Assembly (NCBI GenBank): GCA_026419335.1
Contig: JANZZP010000087.1
Location: 8,487 to 72,486, forward strand
Length of the DNA: 64,000 nucleotides
Source of the DNA: Elusimicrobiales bacterium
GTDB taxonomy: Bacteria > Elusimicrobiota > Elusimicrobia > Elusimicrobiales > UBA9959
Direction of reading: 5' to 3'
Shown here: positions 33,792 to 43,877 of the stretch, in pieces
Layout: each line of letters begins with the position of its first letter
Position numbering within the stretch: position 1 is the stretch's first letter
Made by a program: the position numbers and the translations under genes
The notes under the pieces: generated by a model
What the model was told of the DNA's origin: nothing
The model's input: the letters and a program-made list of their open reading frames with translations, nothing else
The model's database searches: none

Positions 33792-34372
33792 CTATTTTTG
33801 ACAATATTAAATTTTATGTGTTCCCATGTGTTTTTGGTGTTGCTTGGGGGAGTTTTGAGATGATTATTGGTGGATATTTACATGTGATTAATTTCCCGCT
33901 TAAAGGAGCATTGATGGCTGGAATTGGTTGTATATTTATGAATATATTACGATTTTATGTAAATAGATTTGGAGTAAACTTGATTGCTTGTATTGTTGCA
34001 GCTTTATGTAAGGTGATATCTATAGGTGGATTTAAGATTGGGCCTGTCATTGGAATTATAGTTGAAGGCATAATCATAGAAGTTGTTTATAGTATATTTG
34101 GTTTGAATAGGTTATCTATTTTGATTGCCACTACATTTGCAGTACTTGAAGGTATTCCACATTTTTTTGTAACAAATATAATAATGTATGGGAACACTAT
34201 ATTTGATACTTATATAAAAGCAGCATCTTCTATTTCTAATTTTTTGGGAATCAAATCTTCATTTTTTATATATATGTTTTTTATTTGGATTTTTTTACAT
34301 TTTATAGTTGCTTTTTTTTCATATTTGCTTACAATTAATGTATTAAGGCGAATAAAAAATGAAATATATTAA
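33788..34372 (+). CDS. Probable ECF transporter substrate-binding (S) component
   Basis: A 194-residue protein with about six hydrophobic helices, well within S-component size. It begins MTIFDNIKFYVFPCVFGVAWG and carries a conserved-looking GPVIGIIVEGIIIEVVYSIFGL segment after helix 3. I do not recognise a vitamin-specific motif (for example biotin, thiamine or riboflavin). It overlaps the A-A' gene by 4 nt and the T-like gene by 14 nt; order and size are the main evidence. The solute is unknown. Confidence 0.72.
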   Translation: MTIFDNIKFYVFPCVFGVAWGSFEMIIGGYLHVINFPLKGALMAGIGCIFMNILRFYVNRFGVNLIACIVAALCKVISIGGFKIGPVIGIIVEGIIIEVVYSIFGLNRLSILIATTFAVLEGIPHFFVTNIIMYGNTIFDTYIKAASSISNFLGIKSSFFIYMFFIWIFLHFIVAFFSYLLTINVLRRIKNEIY

Positions 34373-34916
34373 TCCTGTAATTATTTTTTTGATAATGATT
34401 TTCATTTCAGATTTTAAAAAATGGCTAATTTTGTTTTTTTTACTCTTGCTTCTAATATCATTTATTTCTTTTAAATCTCTTCGATTTTCTGGTGGTGTTA
34501 AAGTTTGGAGTTTTCTTATTATTTTCCTTATCTTAATGAGTTTTGAATTGCCTGAGTTTTCTATTTCTCACAAATCAGTTAAAAATAATTTTAAGATATT
34601 TCTTCATTTTTATTCATTCTGCGTTTTAATTAATTATATAAATGATAATTTAGCTCTTAGGAAAATATATAATTTTCTAATGAAATATCATATGTCAAGA
34701 TATGCGTTTTATATTTTGTTTATTTTTGTTGTTTTTAAAAAAATATCAGTTACTATAAATGATATATTTAAATATTATTCTTTAGAAAACAGAGGTTTAA
34801 AATTTATCAAAATGATAGATAGGCTAATATATTGTTGTATTAGGGAAACTTCAAGAGTGGCTTTTGGATTTAGTGAGAGTTTTATATTGAGGAGAATATA
34901 TGAGGAAGAAAAATAA
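34359..34916 (+). CDS. Probable ECF transporter T component, short
   Basis: A 185-residue membrane protein. Three or four N-terminal helices precede a helical cytoplasmic part with YSLENRGLKFI and SESFILRRIY, which can be compared with the two 'A-R-G/S' coupling helices of EcfT. It is shorter than typical EcfT (about 260 residues) and somewhat diverged, so the assignment rests on neighbourhood and size. It overlaps the S-like gene by 14 nt and anmK by 17 nt. Confidence 0.65.
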   Translation: MKYINPVIIFLIMIFISDFKKWLILFFLLLLLISFISFKSLRFSGGVKVWSFLIIFLILMSFELPEFSISHKSVKNNFKIFLHFYSFCVLINYINDNLALRKIYNFLMKYHMSRYAFYILFIFVVFKKISVTINDIFKYYSLENRGLKFIKMIDRLIYCCIRETSRVAFGFSESFILRRIYEEEK

Positions 34917-36006
34917 ATTTTATGTAATAGGGCTTATGTCTGGAACAAGTTGTGATGGACTTAGTATTGCTTATTGTGAAATTTCTTTCAATCCTAAATA
35001 TTTAAAGGTTATTCAGTTTGAAAATTTTACATATTCCAAAGTCCTTCAAATTAATATAATGAAGGCACGAGAACTAAAAACTCAAAATGTTGCTGAACTT
35101 AATTTTAAACTTGGTATTATTTGGTCAGATATGATTGGTAAGTTTATAAAAAAATTTGGGATAAAAAAGATTGATCTTATATCAAGTCATGGTCAAACTA
35201 TATATCATAATTCATCAAGACGGATAACTTTTCAAATAGGGGAGGTTGAATTTATTGCGAGAAAATTTAATGTTCCAGTAGCTTATGATTTTAGGGTTGG
35301 TGATATTGTTTTTGGTGGAGAAGGAGCTCCCTTGATACCATTTTTTGATGAGTTTTTATTTGGTGATAATACAAAAGCTATATGTTTATTAAATATTGGT
35401 GGAATTTCTAATATAACAATTACAGGTGGAGGGGTTAAAACCTTTGGTTTTGATACAGGACCTGGTAATAGTTTAATGGATTGGGCTATTAGAATTTATA
35501 CTAACGATAGGGAGAGTTATGATAAAAATGGTTTTCTTGCTTCTAAGGGAGTTATAAATTATTCAAAGATAGAAAGATTTATAAAAAATCCTTTTTTCCA
35601 TAAAAAACCACCGAAATCACTTGATAGAGAAGAATTTGGTATAGAATTTATAAGAAAAAGTTTTGATTTTAAAAACGAAAAGATAGAAGATATATTGGCA
35701 ACATTAAATTACTTTACAGCTTTGTGTGTTAAATACTCGGTAGATAGGTTTGTTAAAACAGAAATATCAGAAGTAATTGTAAGTGGTGGTGGTAGTTTTA
35801 ATAATACATTAATGAATAATCTTAAAAAATTATTTAAAAATATTTCTGTAAATAACATTTCAAAGTATAATATCCATCCACTTGCCAAAGAAGCTGCTGG
35901 ATTTGCGTTACTTGGAGCATGTAGAGTCGCAGGTATACCATCTAATTGCCCTACCGTTACAGGAGCAAAAGAAAAGGTGATTCTTGGAAAATTGTCTTTG
36001 CCTTAA
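34900..36006 (+). CDS. anmK: Anhydro-N-acetylmuramic acid kinase
   Basis: AnmK phosphorylates 1,6-anhydroMurNAc to MurNAc-6-phosphate in cell-wall recycling. The 368-residue protein has the ASKHA-like motifs IGLMSGTSCDGLSIAY, SSHGQTIYH, LNIGGISNITI and FDTGPGNSLMDW, plus a GGGSFNN near the C-terminus. The length is usual. Translation should start at ATG 34900 after AGGAG; it overlaps the T-component gene by 17 nt, so it is part of the ECF transporter run. No MurQ or other recycling gene is nearby. The link between AnmK and an ECF importer is unusual. Confidence 0.95.
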   Translation: MRKKNKFYVIGLMSGTSCDGLSIAYCEISFNPKYLKVIQFENFTYSKVLQINIMKARELKTQNVAELNFKLGIIWSDMIGKFIKKFGIKKIDLISSHGQTIYHNSSRRITFQIGEVEFIARKFNVPVAYDFRVGDIVFGGEGAPLIPFFDEFLFGDNTKAICLLNIGGISNITITGGGVKTFGFDTGPGNSLMDWAIRIYTNDRESYDKNGFLASKGVINYSKIERFIKNPFFHKKPPKSLDREEFGIEFIRKSFDFKNEKIEDILATLNYFTALCVKYSVDRFVKTEISEVIVSGGGSFNNTLMNNLKKLFKNISVNNISKYNIHPLAKEAAGFALLGACRVAGIPSNCPTVTGAKEKVILGKLSLP

Positions 36007-36016
36007 TTTTTAAATA

Positions 36017-36045
36017 TTGACTTTTTATAAATAGATTTGTAACAT
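36017..36045 (+). promoter_or_regulatory. Promoter of gdhA
   Basis: TTGACT at 36017-36022 and TAACAT at 36040-36045 with an exact 17-nt spacer. The 5' leader is about 40 nt and holds the inverted repeat GAGC-ACT-GCTC just after the start, and AAGGAGG before the ATG. The same -10 (TAACAT) with 17-nt spacing occurs at 54710-54738. Confidence 0.6.
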
Positions 36046-36091
36046 AGGTTATGTGAGCACTGCTCTTAAAAGTATTTAAGGAGGTCCTTAA

Positions 36092-37459
<1,368 letters not shown>

Positions 37460-37473
37460 TATATATTTTTATA

Positions 37474-37513
37474 CCCCGGATATCTTATTTTAAGTGGTAT
37501 CCGGGGTTTTTTA
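37474..37513 (+). terminator. Rho-independent terminator of gdhA
   Basis: CCCCGGATA at 37474-37482 pairs with TATCCGGGG at 37498-37506; the loop is 15 nt, and TTTTTTATTT follows. This is the clearest terminator in the window and the only GC-rich hairpin I saw in an intergenic space. Confidence 0.92.
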
Positions 37514-37532
37514 TTTAAACGTGGAGTAGTTT

Positions 37533-40421
37533 ATGGAATTGAGAGGTAGCGAAATATTTGAAAAATTGATGCCTTTTAGAATAAAAAATATCCTTATTGT
37601 TGCTTCGTTGTATGATTCTTTTATGTTTATAGATGATGATATGTTCCTGGATACTTTGGGTTTTGGTTATTATGGAAGAGATAATATAAATATAGAAAAA
37701 GCTAAAAATTCTGATGATGCTATAAATATGCTTCAAAAACAAAAATTTGATTTGGTTATATCAGTTATTCAAAGTGCAGAATTTGATATGGATAGATTTG
37801 TTAAAATAGTAAAGATTAATTATTCTATTCCACTTGTTATATTATCGTTTAGTATTCAAGATATTAATTTACTTAGTGATTTGGTTAAGCAGACAGCTGA
37901 TTATTTATTTTTGTGGCAAGGAGATACACGAATATTTTCATCTATAATCAATTTGATTGAAGATAGGATTAATTTGAAACACGATCTCTCTTTTGGAGTT
38001 CAGTGTGTTATGCTTGTAGAAGATAATATAAGGTTTTATTCAATGTATTTGCCAATTATATATAATGAGATGATAAAACAAATGCAAATAGTTATGGCAG
38101 ATGATATGAGTTCTTCGAGAAAGCTTCTTAGAATGCGAGCTCGTCCGAAAATAGTACTTTTTAATAATTATTCTGATGCTTGGAATTTTTTTGAACACTA
38201 TCATAATAATCTTCTTGGAGTTATAACAGATGTAGAATATCCAGGAGGGAACTCCCAAGAAAAGGCAGGTTTACTGCTTGCTAAAAAAATAAAAGGACAA
38301 ATTCCAGATATGCCTGTTTTGATTCAATCATCAAATCAAACATATGAGAAAAAAGCATTGAGTGTTGGAGCATCTTTTCTTAATAAAAACTCATCTGATC
38401 TTTCTAAACAACTAAGAAACTTTATTATGAGATATTTTGGATTTGGAGATTTTGTTTTTGATGATGGTACGGGTAAAGAAATTGCCCGTGCTTATGATTT
38501 ACAATCCATGATAAAAATTCTTAAGGTAATTCCAGAAAAATCTCTTTTGTATCATGCATCAAGAAATCATTTTTCAAAATGGCTCCTTGCAAGAACTGAA
38601 TTTGAAATAGCTTATAAAATAAAACCAAAGAAAATAGAAGAATTTTCAAATGTATCTGAGATTCGTAGTTATTTAATTGAAATTATACATCAGTTTATGT
38701 ATAGAACGCATCTTGGTACTATTCTTAAATTTGATAGGAACAGATATTCCTCTGATATCCCTTTTGCTAAAATTGGAAATGGTTCTGTTGGTGGAAAAGC
38801 TAGGGGACTTGCTTTTCTGAACTATCTCCTTGGAAAAGATATGATTCCAGATGAGATAGATGGTGTTAGAATAAAAACTCCTAATTCTGTTGTAATTGCA
38901 TCTGATGTGTTTGATTTTTTTATAGAGCATAATAACTTAGATAATTTTACATCTGGAAATTATTCTGAAATAGAACTTTCAAAAATATTTGAAAATATAA
39001 ATCTTCCTGACTATGCTCTAAGGGACATTGTATCGCTTGTAGAAAGAATTAAAGGTCCTATTGCTGTTAGATCTTCTTCTATACTTGAAGATTCTAAAAA
39101 TTATCCTTTTGCAGGTATATATAAAACATTTATGATACCAAAACTTGAGAAATTATCTGATACGGTTAATCTTGTTGAAAAAGCAATTAAACTTATATAT
39201 GCTTCTGTTTATTCTGCTGAAGCCAGAGAGTTTAGAAAGATGAATCCTCTAATACCTGATGAGGAGAAAATGTCAGTGATTATTCAGGAAGTTGTTGGAA
39301 GAGAATATATTAAAGGTTATTATTTTCCATTGATTTCTGGTGTAATTCAATCCTATAACTTTTATCCAATACATCCATTAAAACCTGAGGACCCTATAGT
39401 TCATATTGCGGCAGGACTTGGTGAAATAGTTGTAAGTGGAAAATATTTTATGAGATATTCTCCTTTAAATCCATTAGTGATTCATCAACTTTCAAACAAC
39501 TCTGAGATTATTAAGAACTCTCAGAAAAAGATTGTTGTAATTTCTCTTGATAAACAGTCATCTCTTTCCTATTTTGGTTGTTCTAGTATGAAAGAAATAG
39601 CTGTTGAAAGTATAGAACCGTCTGATGAAATGAAACTACTTTATTCAACTTATTTTATAGAAGATGATAAAATTGTTGATGGATATATGAAAAATGGTAT
39701 GCCAATTTTAACACTTTTTCCTATTATAAGATCTGAAAATTTTTCTCTCAATAAAGTTTTCATTGAAATTGTAAAGAATATTACTTATTATATGGGGAGT
39801 AATGTTGAGATTGAATTTGCTGTTGATATAGATTATTCTAAATCTTATATATCACTTTATCTTCTTCAAGTGAGAAATCTTATTTCAAGGTTATATCATA
39901 GAAAATATATTGTTGATGATAAAAATTCAAAGAAATTGCTGGAATCTGATAAAACTGTTGGGAATTCATTTGTTACTGATATTACTGATATAGTTTATGT
40001 TAAAGAAGATTCTTTTAACAATATGGAAACTATTAATATTGCTAAAGAAATTTCAGAGATAAATAATATATGTAAAAATGAAGGAAGAAAGTATATACTT
40101 ATTGGACCTGGGAGGTGGGGTAGTAGTGATAGATATCTTGGAATTCCTGTAAAATGGAATGATATATCCATGGTAAGAACTATTGTTGAAGTGTCTTTTG
40201 AAAATTTCAACGTTGAGCCATCTTATGGAACTCATTTTTTTCATAATATAGTAGCTATGAATATACCTTATTTTTCTGTTGCTATGAATAAGATTAATTG
40301 GGAAGAGATTTCTAAAATGGTTAATATTATGGAAAAAAAATATATTAGATGGGTTAGAACTATTTCTCCGTTAGTAGTATTAGTTCAAGATGGTAAAGGA
40401 ATGATTTTTGTTAAAATATAA
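37533..40421 (+). CDS. Receiver-containing PEP/pyruvate-binding (PPDK_N) protein
   Basis: A 962-residue cytoplasmic protein. The first 340 residues hold two receiver-like domains: a degenerate one (about 15-140) and a second with VMLVEDN and VITDVEYP (about 155-310). From about residue 411 follows a PPDK_N/PEP-synthase ATP-grasp region: GNGSVGGKARGLAFLN, IAVRSSSILEDSKNYPFAGI, and the late block LIGPGRWGSSDRYLGIPV and YGTHFFHN. There is no phosphohistidine domain or PEP-binding barrel, so it is not a full PEP synthase. Similar receiver-PPDK_N proteins occur in several phyla; their role is not known to me. It ends 2 nt before the prenyl-synthase gene. Confidence 0.85.
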   Translation: MELRGSEIFEKLMPFRIKNILIVASLYDSFMFIDDDMFLDTLGFGYYGRDNINIEKAKNSDDAINMLQKQKFDLVISVIQSAEFDMDRFVKIVKINYSIPLVILSFSIQDINLLSDLVKQTADYLFLWQGDTRIFSSIINLIEDRINLKHDLSFGVQCVMLVEDNIRFYSMYLPIIYNEMIKQMQIVMADDMSSSRKLLRMRARPKIVLFNNYSDAWNFFEHYHNNLLGVITDVEYPGGNSQEKAGLLLAKKIKGQIPDMPVLIQSSNQTYEKKALSVGASFLNKNSSDLSKQLRNFIMRYFGFGDFVFDDGTGKEIARAYDLQSMIKILKVIPEKSLLYHASRNHFSKWLLARTEFEIAYKIKPKKIEEFSNVSEIRSYLIEIIHQFMYRTHLGTILKFDRNRYSSDIPFAKIGNGSVGGKARGLAFLNYLLGKDMIPDEIDGVRIKTPNSVVIASDVFDFFIEHNNLDNFTSGNYSEIELSKIFENINLPDYALRDIVSLVERIKGPIAVRSSSILEDSKNYPFAGIYKTFMIPKLEKLSDTVNLVEKAIKLIYASVYSAEAREFRKMNPLIPDEEKMSVIIQEVVGREYIKGYYFPLISGVIQSYNFYPIHPLKPEDPIVHIAAGLGEIVVSGKYFMRYSPLNPLVIHQLSNNSEIIKNSQKKIVVISLDKQSSLSYFGCSSMKEIAVESIEPSDEMKLLYSTYFIEDDKIVDGYMKNGMPILTLFPIIRSENFSLNKVFIEIVKNITYYMGSNVEIEFAVDIDYSKSYISLYLLQVRNLISRLYHRKYIVDDKNSKKLLESDKTVGNSFVTDITDIVYVKEDSFNNMETINIAKEISEINNICKNEGRKYILIGPGRWGSSDRYLGIPVKWNDISMVRTIVEVSFENFNVEPSYGTHFFHNIVAMNIPYFSVAMNKINWEEISKMVNIMEKKYIRWVRTISPLVVLVQDGKGMIFVKI

Positions 40422-40423
40422 AT

Positions 40424-41431
40424 ATGAATTTTAAAATACATTCAGATCATCTTTTTCTTTTAAAAAAAACTTCCCGTACACTTAATTTTAGTTTTACTAT
40501 TCTTCCACCTTATATTAGATATATGCTTTCTTATGGATATCTTGTAGCAAGAGCAATGGATAGTGTAGTTGATGTCAGTAATATTGATAATAAAATTAAA
40601 ATTAAGTTCATTGAAGCTGTAAAAAACTCTGTTTTTCAAGATTCTTCTAATTTTTTTTCATATCAATTTTTAAAAGATTTAGTTGAAAATATGAATAAAT
40701 ATGAATCTGAACTTGTTATTAATTTAAAAGAAATAATAAAGTATTTTAAGTCGAATCTTTCATCTTATGATATAACTATTTTTAGAAAATTAATTTTTGG
40801 TCTTTCTAATGGCATGATGATTGATATTTGTGATTTTAAAGAAGGTTGTATATCTAATATGCATATTTTAAACAAGTATGTATCTTTAATTGGAGGTATA
40901 CCAGCAATATATTGGTATGATGTATATAAAAATTATAAACCATCTATTTTTAAAATAAATCTATATTCCTCTGCTTATAGAATAGGTAAAGCTCTTCAAT
41001 ATACAAATATACTTAAAGATCTTAATGAGGATATTTCTAAAAAAAGATGTTATATCCCATATACCTATTTATTAGAAAAAAATGTGAATATAGAAGACCT
41101 CAAACATCCATTTTCTATTTATAAAATTAAAGATTTTATAAGGTCTGTTATAATAATGTGTGTTGATTTTTTTGATGAATCTGAAAAGCTTATTTCTGCT
41201 ATAGAACCAACTGAATTTACACTTAAACTTTCTCTTATATGGCCTATATATTGGGCTATGGATACACTTCATCTTGTTTACGAAAAAAATCCACTTAAAT
41301 CGAAAATTAAAATATCTAAGTTTTCCGTTTATAAAACACTTCTTAAATCTCCTTTATTGTTGAATAACTCAGTTTTTTCACAAGGATATCGTTTTAGACG
41401 TGAAACTCTTATGCTTTCTTTAAACTCATAA
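40424..41431 (+). CDS. Squalene/phytoene synthase family protein
   Basis: A 335-residue trans-isoprenyl diphosphate synthase that joins two prenyl diphosphates head to head. Both Asp-rich motifs are seen: YLVARAMDSVVDVSNID (first, DxxxD) and NILKDLNEDISKKRCYIP (second). The length and layout fit HpnC/HpnD/CrtB-like enzymes, and the product (squalene, phytoene or a C30 carotenoid precursor) cannot be told. No other isoprenoid gene is in the window. It is probably transcribed with the PPDK_N gene, which ends 2 nt upstream. Confidence 0.88.
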   Translation: MNFKIHSDHLFLLKKTSRTLNFSFTILPPYIRYMLSYGYLVARAMDSVVDVSNIDNKIKIKFIEAVKNSVFQDSSNFFSYQFLKDLVENMNKYESELVINLKEIIKYFKSNLSSYDITIFRKLIFGLSNGMMIDICDFKEGCISNMHILNKYVSLIGGIPAIYWYDVYKNYKPSIFKINLYSSAYRIGKALQYTNILKDLNEDISKKRCYIPYTYLLEKNVNIEDLKHPFSIYKIKDFIRSVIIMCVDFFDESEKLISAIEPTEFTLKLSLIWPIYWAMDTLHLVYEKNPLKSKIKISKFSVYKTLLKSPLLLNNSVFSQGYRFRRETLMLSLNS

Positions 41432-41443
41432 AGTATTTTTTGT

Positions 41444-41449
41444 TATAAT
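41444..41449 (+). promoter_or_regulatory. Possible -10 element in the 56-nt gap before the scramblase-like gene
   Basis: TATAAT at 41444-41449, about 38 nt before ATG 41488. TTTAAA lies 19 nt upstream as a weak -35. No Shine-Dalgarno precedes the ATG. The support is limited in this AT-rich DNA. Confidence 0.28.
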
Positions 41450-41487
41450 ATAAATTGTTAGCTTTTTTAATTTTGTAGTAATTATTT

Positions 41488-43125
41488 ATGAATGGGTTTA
41501 TTATTTTTTTATTAGCCTTATCTTTTAATTTTTGGAGTGAGTTGTATAAGGTTGATTCATTTGTTTTTGATTTTGATAGTAGCTGGAATTCAACGAAAGG
41601 TAGTGACCCTAATTCTTCTTTAAGAATAGAAAAAGGAGCTAATTATGCTGAATTTATAAAACTTGAGGATGAACTCTCTGATTTTTATATTAAATCTCGA
41701 CTTGAAGAACAACGGCAACAGATAGAAGCTAAAGCTTTAAAACCAAGTTCAGTTAAAGTTACAAATATTCATACAAAATCTAAAGCTTATTATTTCACTT
41801 ATCAAGATAGAAAAGAAAGTACCATTGCACTTTTTACTTATGATGGTTTGACATATTCATTTATATCTAGTGGGATTGGTGAGGATTTGTTTAAAAAAAT
41901 GATATTTACTTTTAGAAAAGAAGGTGAATCAATTGAAATTCCTAAACCACAACAAAAACCTAAAAGAAATGTTTCAAAACCTAAGCCAATAGAGAATACA
42001 AATCTTCAATATATTTCCATAGCAGAAAATATATTATCTTCAATACCTGTAAATTCTTCTACCTATTCTATCACCTCAACTACTGAAACATCTCTTTCTA
42101 CAGAAATTGTCAAAATTGAAGATGTTATTCCTTCTTCTGAAGTTGTTGAACATAAAACACTTGGTATAAAAGAGCAGGTTGTAAAAAAGTCTTTTTTACA
42201 AAAGTTTTCAGAATATATAAAATCACAACATCAAAATTCTAAAATGGTTGTTGAAAGAAAGCCTTTGTCTCCATATTTTACAATTTTTATTATTATTATT
42301 TATATTGGAGTTTCTTTATTTTTTAGATTTAAAATTTCAAAATATTCAAATTTAAGACTTAAACCATATCCTAAAGAACTTCCACCTGATTTTTTGTTTC
42401 CGTTCATAATAACAAGACTTAAAACATCAAAAGAAACTATTTATCAGATAATCACAAGAACTGGACAGTTTTTATCAGCGTCTATTTCTCATCCATATCG
42501 TGCCTTATATCCATCCTCTATTGTGTTATTGATTCTTTTTCATGGTTTTTGGAGTTTAATATCTATTTTCGATGATAAAATAATTGAAGATATATTCTTA
42601 TCAATACCTTTTGGTAACTACTTACTTTCTTTTATTGAAATTCCGTTTTTAATAGCATATTTTTGGACATATTATAATAAAAATAAATTTGTTTCAAAAT
42701 TAGTTATAAAAGATTCTCAAATGGCTGAAATTTCTACAGCAATATCTACTTCGGATGGTTTTGTTATAAAAGATTTAAAAGGTAGAGAAACAATAAAGAT
42801 TAAAAGAATTGGATTTTGGAAGAGAAGATATGTTTTTATAAATGAAGATAATAATCAGTTTATGGAAATAAGAGATGAATATCCAACTATATGGATTGCT
42901 ATAAAAGTTATAGGTAATTATTTTATTAAAAAAAGATGCTATTATTCTATAAGGAATGAAAAGGATGATTTGGTTGGATTCCTTTATTTGGATAATAATA
43001 ATTTTGATTCATATCAGGTGCATTTTGATTTTGATTATATGAGGCTTGTAAATTCAGTACAACTTGTTGCTTCTATACTTTATATTATATCTGTAGATAG
43101 AGAAGAACATATTTTTATACTTTGA
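41488..43125 (+). CDS. Membrane protein with exported head, Ser/Thr-Pro linker and tubby/scramblase-like C-terminal domain
   Basis: A 545-residue protein of unknown role. After a signal-like N-terminus comes a periplasmic domain (about 20-155), a proline/Ser/Thr-rich linker (about 155-240), a membrane helix (YFTIFIIIIYIGVSLFF), and two or three further helices up to about 400. The last ~140 residues read as short beta strands in the manner of LURP-one/scramblase domains: FVIKDLKGRETIKIKRI, RRYVFINEDNNQFMEIRDE, YYSIRNEKDDLVGFLYLD. This last match is from pattern only. It precedes rlmB by 3 nt. Confidence 0.55.
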   Translation: MNGFIIFLLALSFNFWSELYKVDSFVFDFDSSWNSTKGSDPNSSLRIEKGANYAEFIKLEDELSDFYIKSRLEEQRQQIEAKALKPSSVKVTNIHTKSKAYYFTYQDRKESTIALFTYDGLTYSFISSGIGEDLFKKMIFTFRKEGESIEIPKPQQKPKRNVSKPKPIENTNLQYISIAENILSSIPVNSSTYSITSTTETSLSTEIVKIEDVIPSSEVVEHKTLGIKEQVVKKSFLQKFSEYIKSQHQNSKMVVERKPLSPYFTIFIIIIYIGVSLFFRFKISKYSNLRLKPYPKELPPDFLFPFIITRLKTSKETIYQIITRTGQFLSASISHPYRALYPSSIVLLILFHGFWSLISIFDDKIIEDIFLSIPFGNYLLSFIEIPFLIAYFWTYYNKNKFVSKLVIKDSQMAEISTAISTSDGFVIKDLKGRETIKIKRIGFWKRRYVFINEDNNQFMEIRDEYPTIWIAIKVIGNYFIKKRCYYSIRNEKDDLVGFLYLDNNNFDSYQVHFDFDYMRLVNSVQLVASILYIISVDREEHIFIL

Positions 43126-43128
43126 TTT

Positions 43129-43851
43129 ATGGCTAAGTATATATATGGAATTAATACTATAAGAGAAGTTTTGGACAAATCAAAAAGAAAAATTTATCGT
43201 CTTATAGTTGAAAATTCAAGCGGTTCAAAATTAATGGATATTATAAAAATTGCGAATAAAAAAAAAATTCCTGTTCAATTTGCTCCAAAAAGGTTACTAG
43301 ATAAGTTAACTTCTTCTGCTAACCATCAAAATATTGTTTTAGAAATTGATGAGGTTAAATTTTATTCAATTGATGAGGCAGTTGAAGAATTTATTAACAA
43401 AAAAAATTTGTGTTGGTTGGCTGTAGATAGTGTTACTGATCCGCAGAATTTTGGAAGTATAATACGGAATGCTGTGTGTTTTGGTTTTTCGGCAGTTATT
43501 TTCTCACAAGATAGAAACTGTCAAATATCACCAACAGTAGAAAAAATAGCATCTGGAGCAGTTGAGTTAGTTAAATTTATAAGAGTTGTGAATCTTAATG
43601 CATCATTACAATATTTAAAATCAAAAGGTTTTTGGGTTTATGGTTCATCTCCTAATGGTGTTGATGTTAGGAAAATTAATTTTAACTTCCCTATTATTTT
43701 AGTAGTTGGTTCTGAAGGAGAAGGGATAAGAGTAAAAACTCTTCAACATTGTGATGAAATAGTTTCTATTCCTCAAATAAAGGAGTTTGATAGTTTAAAT
43801 GTTTCTGCTGCTTCAGCTATATTGATGTATGAAATAAGGAGAAGAATTTAG
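43129..43851 (+). CDS. rlmB: 23S rRNA 2'-O-methyltransferase, TrmH/RlmB family
   Basis: A SPOUT methyltransferase of 240 residues that methylates a ribose in 23S rRNA (G2251 in E. coli). The N-terminal substrate-binding domain starts YGINTIREVL; the catalytic domain carries VTDPQNFGSIIRNA (motif 1), ILVVGSEGEGI (motif 2) and SLNVSAASAILMYEI (motif 3). The order and size fit RlmB; TrmH proper is possible but less likely given the N-terminal domain. It follows the scramblase-like gene by 3 nt and precedes hpt by 26 nt. Confidence 0.92.
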   Translation: MAKYIYGINTIREVLDKSKRKIYRLIVENSSGSKLMDIIKIANKKKIPVQFAPKRLLDKLTSSANHQNIVLEIDEVKFYSIDEAVEEFINKKNLCWLAVDSVTDPQNFGSIIRNAVCFGFSAVIFSQDRNCQISPTVEKIASGAVELVKFIRVVNLNASLQYLKSKGFWVYGSSPNGVDVRKINFNFPIILVVGSEGEGIRVKTLQHCDEIVSIPQIKEFDSLNVSAASAILMYEIRRRI

Positions 43852-43877
43852 TTAATCAAAAAAGGTAAAATATAATT

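Noticed and set aside
43871..43876. TATAATT directly before the hpt ATG as a promoter
   Set aside because: A transcript from this -10 would begin inside the gene, and there is no -35; in DNA of this composition such a match is expected by chance.
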